Shown one piece after another: positions 58,855-64,000 of a stretch of 64,000 bases of DNA; position 1 is the stretch's first letter; every line of letters begins with the position of its first letter. The translations under genes were made by a program, and so were the position numbers. The DNA lies in the NCBI GenBank assembly GCA_944990035.1, contig CALYLX010000128.1, forward strand, positions 248,001 to 312,000. Direction: 5' to 3'. The stretch is from Clitopilus passeckerianus. Lineage: Eukaryota > Basidiomycota > Agaricomycetes > Agaricales > Entolomataceae. The notes beneath the pieces were generated by a model. That model saw only the letters and a program-made list of their open reading frames with translations, did not search any database and was not told where the DNA came from.

Positions 58855-59283
58855 AGATAAGGCTCGTGTGCGACACAACTGGGCTTCGTTCTTATCACAG
58901 CAGAACATTCAGTCGGCGAGATATGGACCTATATAGTTCTGACTTCGCGAGCCAATAACACCGCCGTTATTGATAGAAAACCATCTTCTTCTCAGAAGAA
59001 TGGATACAAAAGGGGTATGATGCCCCAGTTTTGACGGCTTGGACCAGGGAAAGATAGTTGAGATAAGCCACAAGATAAGGCCGTGTCATGAGAACACGAC
59101 TTTGTTGCTCTTCGGATTGTCTGGGTCCAACGCGGCCAACAAGTTTATCGGAGAAATTCGCACAAGGATAAGTGATAACCACATACAAAAAAGGTGTAGC
59201 TTCGCGACTACGCGATATCAGCCGAGATAAGTGGTATCGGGCAGACTTTCCCTATTTCTAGGATCAAGAAGGGGCGATAAGAG
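58855..59283. promoter_or_regulatory. Cluster of GATA (AREA/NIT2-type) motifs upstream of nitrite reductase
   Basis: HGATAR-type motifs stand at about 58855 (AGATAAG), 58891 (CTTATC), 59052 (AGATAG), 59061 (AGATAAG), 59073 (AGATAAG), 59166 (GGATAAG), 59173 (TGATAA), 59225 (AGATAAG) and 59275 (CGATAA). AREA/NIT2 GATA factors activate nitrate assimilation genes through such sites under nitrogen limitation. Binding is inferred from the motif cluster and its position only. The rest of 58800-59675 shows no supported gene. Confidence 0.5.
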
Positions 59284-59675
59284 CAACTATTTAGAGCCAT
59301 TTCGCCTGTACTCAGGCCAATTTGAATTAATGACAGCCCGTTTTTCGCCATATTGAGTGATTGAGAGCCTGGTTGGCACTGGGTGATTGCGGTAATGCCG
59401 AGAAACAACCCAAGCGTCGGGTTCATAGGCATTGCAAATACATGCTCTTCGGGGCTACGTCCGAAAGGCATCTCGGGACGATAATAGCAACATGTACGTG
59501 TAGCAGCAATTTGTGGTTGCCTTGACTTGATGCAAGTGGCAGTGGACGACGATGACGGAAGTCGTGATCGAAACCGAGCTGACCGTGGCAAACATCATTT
59601 ACGACACTTTGCGCATGTCGTTGGCTCCCTACGACCATTCATTTTCCTCATCCTGGGCACTCGTTTTGAGTGCGT

Positions 59676-60963
59676 ATGCCGTATAAGGGCGAATTGCCAA
59701 TAACTACGTACTTTTCTCGTGTCTCTGCAAGGTCAAAGCACCCACAACCCCGCACCAATAAGAGAGGAGCTGTTGAAGAGGGACCTGCCAAAGGAAAGGC
59801 TAAACAGCCAGTCGCTAAAAAGCTCAAAGTCAAGGACGAGTTTACGCCAAAGTCAAAACCTCGCGCTCAGGGTTCACGGGAAGAACAAAGACTCGCCGTC
59901 TCTGGCTCTTCTCATGATATCCCTGGCCCGGTGACACCCCATATCCAGTTGGCAGGTTACTCATTCTCGGCTGCTGAGAATGCCAGCGAGCATGCTTCCT
60001 CCTCCAACCCCCAGCATCAGGTTTAACATCGAGTCCAACAAATTCTAAGAGCAGAGGGCATTTCAAACCTCCTTCTGTCAGGATTTCCGCATCGGCCATT
60101 GTCATCGACCTAGTCGCGTTGGACGAGAACGAAGATATTTCGACCTTATCCCGTCGCAGCTCCGAGTCTGAGGAGTTTGTCCCTCGTCACAGACGCAAGA
60201 GCTGGACTACGACTTTTCATCAGGCTCACGAGCAAGTTCTTTGGCTGGGGGGCCTTTACAGAAAGGGCCTGCAATACGGCAGGAATCCGTTGTAGGGTCG
60301 CCAAGGCGGCGCTCTGTGCGCAAACTCAGGTTCACCGAATCCACGGAGATGATTCCACCAGAAAACGGCGACGAATATTGGGTCGAATCCTCTCAGACTC
60401 AACACATGATATACGACGAGTCATGCCTGCCAGAGGCATCCTTTTACTCCAAGAGGTCGCCATCTTTGGAGCTGAGCGTGGACGAGGTGATTCCAAGCTC
60501 TCAAAGCCAATGGGATCCCAGCGCCGAGGTCGATGAGGATCTCCTTGCTGATACCACCTTGGTTGCCCAGTCACGCCATAAATCCGCCACAAATAACCAA
60601 ACCATGCGGCGCTCGAGATCTCCACCTTCCTGGAGCCAAACGCAACCGGAGGATCTCGAAGACGAACTGGTGGCATGTCGCTCCCGAAGCAGATCCCCTT
60701 CAGATCCTGTGGAACACGTCGATCGGCGAGAACCCCATGCTTCGACGAGCAATGACATTTCTGGATCTAAACCAGGCTACGCTCCTACGGAACACACACC
60801 CTCCAGCCCATCGAGATCGACCCAGTCCTTCCCGCCTTCTCAGGCCGAAGCCAGTCAGGTTGATGTTGGGTCTTCCTTACCGTCGGTAGTGAAAGATTTC
60901 CGTGACATGTTCGATGACGAAAGCAGCTATCCTATTGATTTTCCTATGTCCCTACGATTATGA
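59676..60963 (+). CDS. Hypothetical protein with PIP-box-like N-terminus and SIM-like motif; probable frame break
   Basis: The first ATG (59676) gives MPYKGELPITTYFSRVSARS. The ITTYF block has the I-x-x-Y-F spacing of a PCNA-interacting (PIP) box, followed by basic residues, though the usual first Gln is absent. A 59 nt intron near 59961-60019 leads to a Ser-rich exon with SAIVIDLVALDENED, resembling a SUMO-interaction motif (hydrophobic core plus acidic flank). At a G6 run (60247-60252) the frame must shift by one to continue from FHQAHEQVLWLGG into PLQKGPAIRQESVVGSPRRR; a seventh G would fix it. The rest is Ser/Pro/Arg-rich and ends VVKDFRDMFDDESSYPIDFP. No family is recognised. A link to DNA replication is only a hint from the motifs. 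Confidence 0.55.
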
Positions 60964-61220
60964 ATACATCTTTCCTCTCTTCCTTTCACTTTGTCCGAAG
61001 TCTCCAGTGCGGCCTCAGGTCTTCTTCGAACGAACGCGCACAATCTGGTGTGACGAGACGCGCCTTTCGTGACACTAATAATTCAAAATGTCTACACGTG
61101 ATCGTATCTTTACTCTATCATTTCTTCCTAAAGCTTTCCGAAAGCCCGACGGACAGTTGCTTCATACTCGGTTCATCCATCTCATCCATCTACTGATACC
61201 ACTCAAAGAAATATCTAGTC

Positions 61221-62597
61221 ATGGTCGGACGACTTGAGCACAAGGTATTGCCGTTTCCCCTGCTCAATGCATCATCTCACTCGTCATAGGTTGCATTGAT
61301 CACTGGTGCTGGATCGTGGGTCACAACTTCGCAATATTGACCTGATCAGATCTCATCTCATTAGCCAGTGGAATTGGCTTGGAATCTGCTATTCTCTTCG
61401 CTCAGGAGGGTGCAAGTGTCCTGCTTGTCGATATCAACGAAGCCGCTGCCCAGAAAGGAGCCGAGCTGATTGCACAGCGATTCCCTAATGCCAAAACACG
61501 AGTAACTAAAGCTGATGTCGGAAAGGAAGCAGATGTGAAGGGTGCTGTTGATTTGGCTGTGAAGGAATTTGGAAGGCTCGACATCATGGTAGGCAAACTG
61601 GCGATCGTTTATTCACCTTTCTGACCTATGACAATCACCCTAGTTCAATAACGCTGGTCGGTGTCATCAGGATCGACCGAGGGCTCGATTTATTGATCCA
61701 TTATTGTTGCACTTCTCTGAACAGGTATCATGCACCCCGAGGATGATAATGCTCTCAATACCGAGGAACGTATCTGGGACCTTACCATGCAGATTAACCT
61801 CAAAGGTGTTTGGTGGGGCTCCAAGTACGCGATCCTGGCGATGCGAAACAATGCCACGGATGAGTCCAAAGGTCTTCATGTTGGGGGCAGCATCATCAAC
61901 ACCGCTAGCTTTGTTGCCATCATGGGTGCTGCAACTCCTCAACTGGCATGTGAGTTATCAGTTTGATCAACCAACACGTATAACGACTTAGCTTTTCTTT
62001 AGATACTGCATCTAAAGGTGCCGTTCTCGCCATGACCCGTGAACTTGCAATGGTCCACGCTCGGGAAGGCATTCGTATCAACTCCCTCTGCCCGTAAGCT
62101 TTCTACCTTGTTTTCCGTGGTTTCGTCCTGACGCACGCACAATCTTCCTCAGTGGACCCTTGAAGACACGTAAGTAACTCTATTGACAGACTTTCCACCA
62201 AATTCCGCTTGACGCTTTTGTATTATTAGCTTTGCTCATGGACTTCCTCAATACCCCGGAGAAACGTGAGCGTCGTCTCACACATCTTCCTATGGGTCGA
62301 TTCGGTGAGGCCGTTGAGCTCGCCAAGGCTGCTCTGTTCCGTACGTGTTCCAGATCTTCGTTGACTTCGTGCCCGCTGACATTTCCGTATAGTTGCCAGC
62401 GATGAAAGCAGCTATATGACGGTAAGCTTTCCCCCAAATATCCGCGTTTCTTGGCTGATAAGATTCCAACACAGGGTACTGACTTCAAAGTTGATGGTGG
62501 TCTCACTTCTGCATACGTTACGGCTCTCGGCGAGCCCATACTTCCCCACCCGCCAGTCTTATTGGCTGAACAAGTCAAATTTCCGGTTATTGTATAA
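61221..62597 (+). CDS. Classical short-chain dehydrogenase/reductase
   Basis: NAD(P)-dependent oxidoreductase with a complete SDR layout: MVGRLEHK then VALITGAGSGIGLESAIL (TGxxxGxG cofactor motif, completed across an intron), LLVDINEAAAQKG with an acidic residue after the second strand suggesting NAD preference, FNNAGIM, WDLTMQINLKGVWWGSKYA, SIINTASFVAIMGA (catalytic Ser), YTASKGAVLAMTRELAM (catalytic YxxxK), IRINSLCPGPLKTPLL, LASDESSYMTGTDFKVDGGL and a C-terminal tail. Eight or so introns keep frame. The substrate is unknown. The long loop TPEKRERRLTHLPMGRFGEA is common in fungal SDR oxidoreductases. Confidence 0.9.
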
Positions 62598-62689
62598 CAT
62601 GAATAGTATATCTGTGCAAATTACCTAGCAGAACACCAAATATCCAAGATCCTGAATTACAAATTACGTCGAGTGAGAACATATTCAAG

Positions 62690-63541
62690 TTACTGGGCCT
62701 TGGCCGCCTTTGCACGCTTCTTATCACCCTCAGCCTTGCGAATGCGAGCAATCTCCACGCCAATTTCGTTGTTCAACTGCTTCTGGAATTGAGGGCGATA
62801 ACCGAGTTTGAAGAGAATTTCCACATGAACGAAGAACGGCGCAAGAACCACAGCTAGAGAATAGGGAAAATAGACTTTCAGCAAAGGTAAAACAGAACAA
62901 CAAAGTGACCTTCTCTTACCGCCAACAAGATTATCAAGAAGGGCAGGAGCGCGTTTTTCAGCAGCACCATGACCGATGAACTGAGCAATCCAGAGATACC
63001 GTGGAGAAGAAGTGTGTTTTGGGTATGGTCGGCACCACCGCGGGCGTAAGTTGTGGCAGTGAGTAGAGACAGGATCATCTGGGGTGTGTAAAGCAACTAG
63101 GAGCAGGAAAGGTGAGTTAAGCACGGGTCAAGGGCAAGAATCACGCACAGCCGCAACGGGCTCCAGTACGAAGTAGTAAGCCAGGTAGACACCGACGAGA
63201 ATTGCAGCCCAGTTCAGATCGAAGTTCAAGTAATCATTGATGTGATACTGGACGGTTGGGATGGCGGATGGTGTAGGAAGCCAAGCTAGCATTACTTGGG
63301 CAGTCCTGGCGCACATATCATTAGAAAGGGTTGTAGGGCCTACTGCAATACTGCACTCACCATAATATGATTGGTACGCAGACCATATGGATGGCAACAT
63401 TTACCGGGTTGGCATGATAGGCACCATAGAATTTGAGCTAGAAGCATTCATCGGCGTATCAGCCAACGCATCGGAATGAACCAACAGCTTGACCGGGAAC
63501 ATTACCTGAGTCTTAACGTCGAAGAGGGATGAGGAGGACAT
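62690..63541 (-). CDS. MPO1: MPO1/DUF962-type ER 2-hydroxy fatty acid dioxygenase
   Basis: Yeast Mpo1 is an Fe(II) ER membrane dioxygenase that shortens 2-hydroxy fatty acids in phytosphingosine breakdown. The predicted start MSSSSLFDVKTQ joins, after an intron, to LKFYGAYHANPVNVAIHMVC, the DUF962 signature (His and NPVN). Next come LNWAAILVGVYLAYYFVLEP, TPQMILSLLTATTYARGGAD, AVVLAPFFVHVEILFKLGYR and a basic KRAKAAKAQ tail. About four membrane helices can be drawn. An in-frame upstream ATG at 63652 would add a Ser/Pro/Tyr-rich extension, but a TATAAAG element near 63585 favours the shorter start. Confidence 0.87.
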
Positions 63542-64000
63542 GGCGGGAGTAGATTGCGGGGACGACGGATATGTGCCTCCGGCTTTATAACCAGCGTAAG
63601 GTGGCTTGTAAACATATGATGGTGAGTTACCCGAAAGGGAATATGTTCCCATCCGCCAAGGACGTCAAATCTGTGTTATGTCTACAACACCACGTGGTCC
63701 TGGATCGAGATTCGGACGCGAACGATCTCCTTTCATTCGAGCCCTTTCCTGCAACACAGTTACTTGTTCGATGCAAAGCAGCGCTTTGTTTCATTGCTCC
63801 AGAAAAACAGAGGGAACGATCCGATCTTTGGGCAAATGAAGTTGGCTTCTGTGCCCCCTCTGTTACACTCATAACTATATCAGTCTGACAGGACCTTCTC
63901 CCAGCCAATTAGCTTCGTCGAGTTGCCCTTCTATGCTGCGATGTGCAGAACGACCACCGAAGGGAAATGAGACGGCTACAATCATCTGTTGAATCCTTTG
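63542..64000. other. Promoter and upstream flank of MPO1-like gene
   Basis: Contains TTATAAAG (about 63585-63592, minus-strand orientation) about 45-50 bp before the MPO1 ATG. No other gene is supported up to the window end. Open frames on both strands here are short and lack motifs. Confidence 0.4.

Noticed and set aside
54839..60963. Nitrate assimilation cluster (nitrate reductase and transporter next to nitrite reductase)
   Set aside because: The flanking genes are dUTPase and an unknown Ser-rich protein; no nitrate reductase or NRT2 transporter sequence is present in the window.

Overview
The window is nuclear DNA of a filamentous basidiomycete, most likely an Agaricomycete. Nearly every gene is split by many 45-70 nt introns with GT/AG ends. 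Genes are dense on both strands, and gene content is typical of mushroom-forming fungi: a basidiomycete ABC half-transporter, a PHO81/NUC-2-type SPX-ankyrin protein, an NAD(P)H nitrite reductase with a Rieske tail, and an expanded M43 secreted metalloprotease family. No rRNA, tRNA, CRISPR array or complete transposon was found.

Left part (1-21.6 kb): 3' part of THO2 (mRNA export), GTP cyclohydrolase I, an ABC half-transporter, a PHO81-like phosphate regulator, PEX12, a UPF0303 (Ybr137w-like) protein, mitochondrial ssDNA-binding protein RIM1, and a composite HBS1/SKI7 locus. The HBS1/SKI7 locus appears to make two proteins: a ribosome-rescue GTPase (Hbs1) and an exosome/SKI-linked protein (Ski7-like), by choosing between two 3' splice sites from one shared donor.

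Middle (21.6-42.5 kb): a 2.5 kb gene-poor interval holds three diverged copies of a ~250 bp unclassified repeat (two direct, one inverted). It is followed by a CBM48 (Crp1/Mdg1-like) protein, an EFM6-like methyltransferase, a mitochondrial BolA protein (BOL3), COX15, proteasome alpha-6 (PRE5), a long Q/P- and RGG-rich protein of unknown function, VFA1, glutathione-dependent formaldehyde dehydrogenase, and a tail-anchored acyl-CoA-binding protein (ATG37/ACBD5-like). The BOL3 gene contains a 1.34 kb intron built like a chain of six introns joined end to end, with five points where a 3' splice site directly abuts a 5' splice site. This is the most unusual structure in the window.

Right part (42.5-64 kb): a tandem array of secreted M43 metalloproteases has two apparently intact copies, two copies with single-base frame breaks, and one or two last-exon relics. 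It is followed by a head-to-head pair of mitochondrial translation genes (mS34 and GatC-type subunit) whose start codons lie 7 bp apart, dUTPase, nitrite reductase with a GATA-motif-rich upstream region, an unknown protein with PIP-box-like and SIM-like motifs, a short-chain dehydrogenase, and an MPO1-type (DUF962) ER dioxygenase.

Mitochondrial functions recur (RIM1, BOL3, COX15, mS34, GatC), but there is no operon-like organisation. Exon boundaries were inferred by eye from splice signals and reading frame. Apparent single-base deletions occur in four loci and could be either real lesions or assembly errors.
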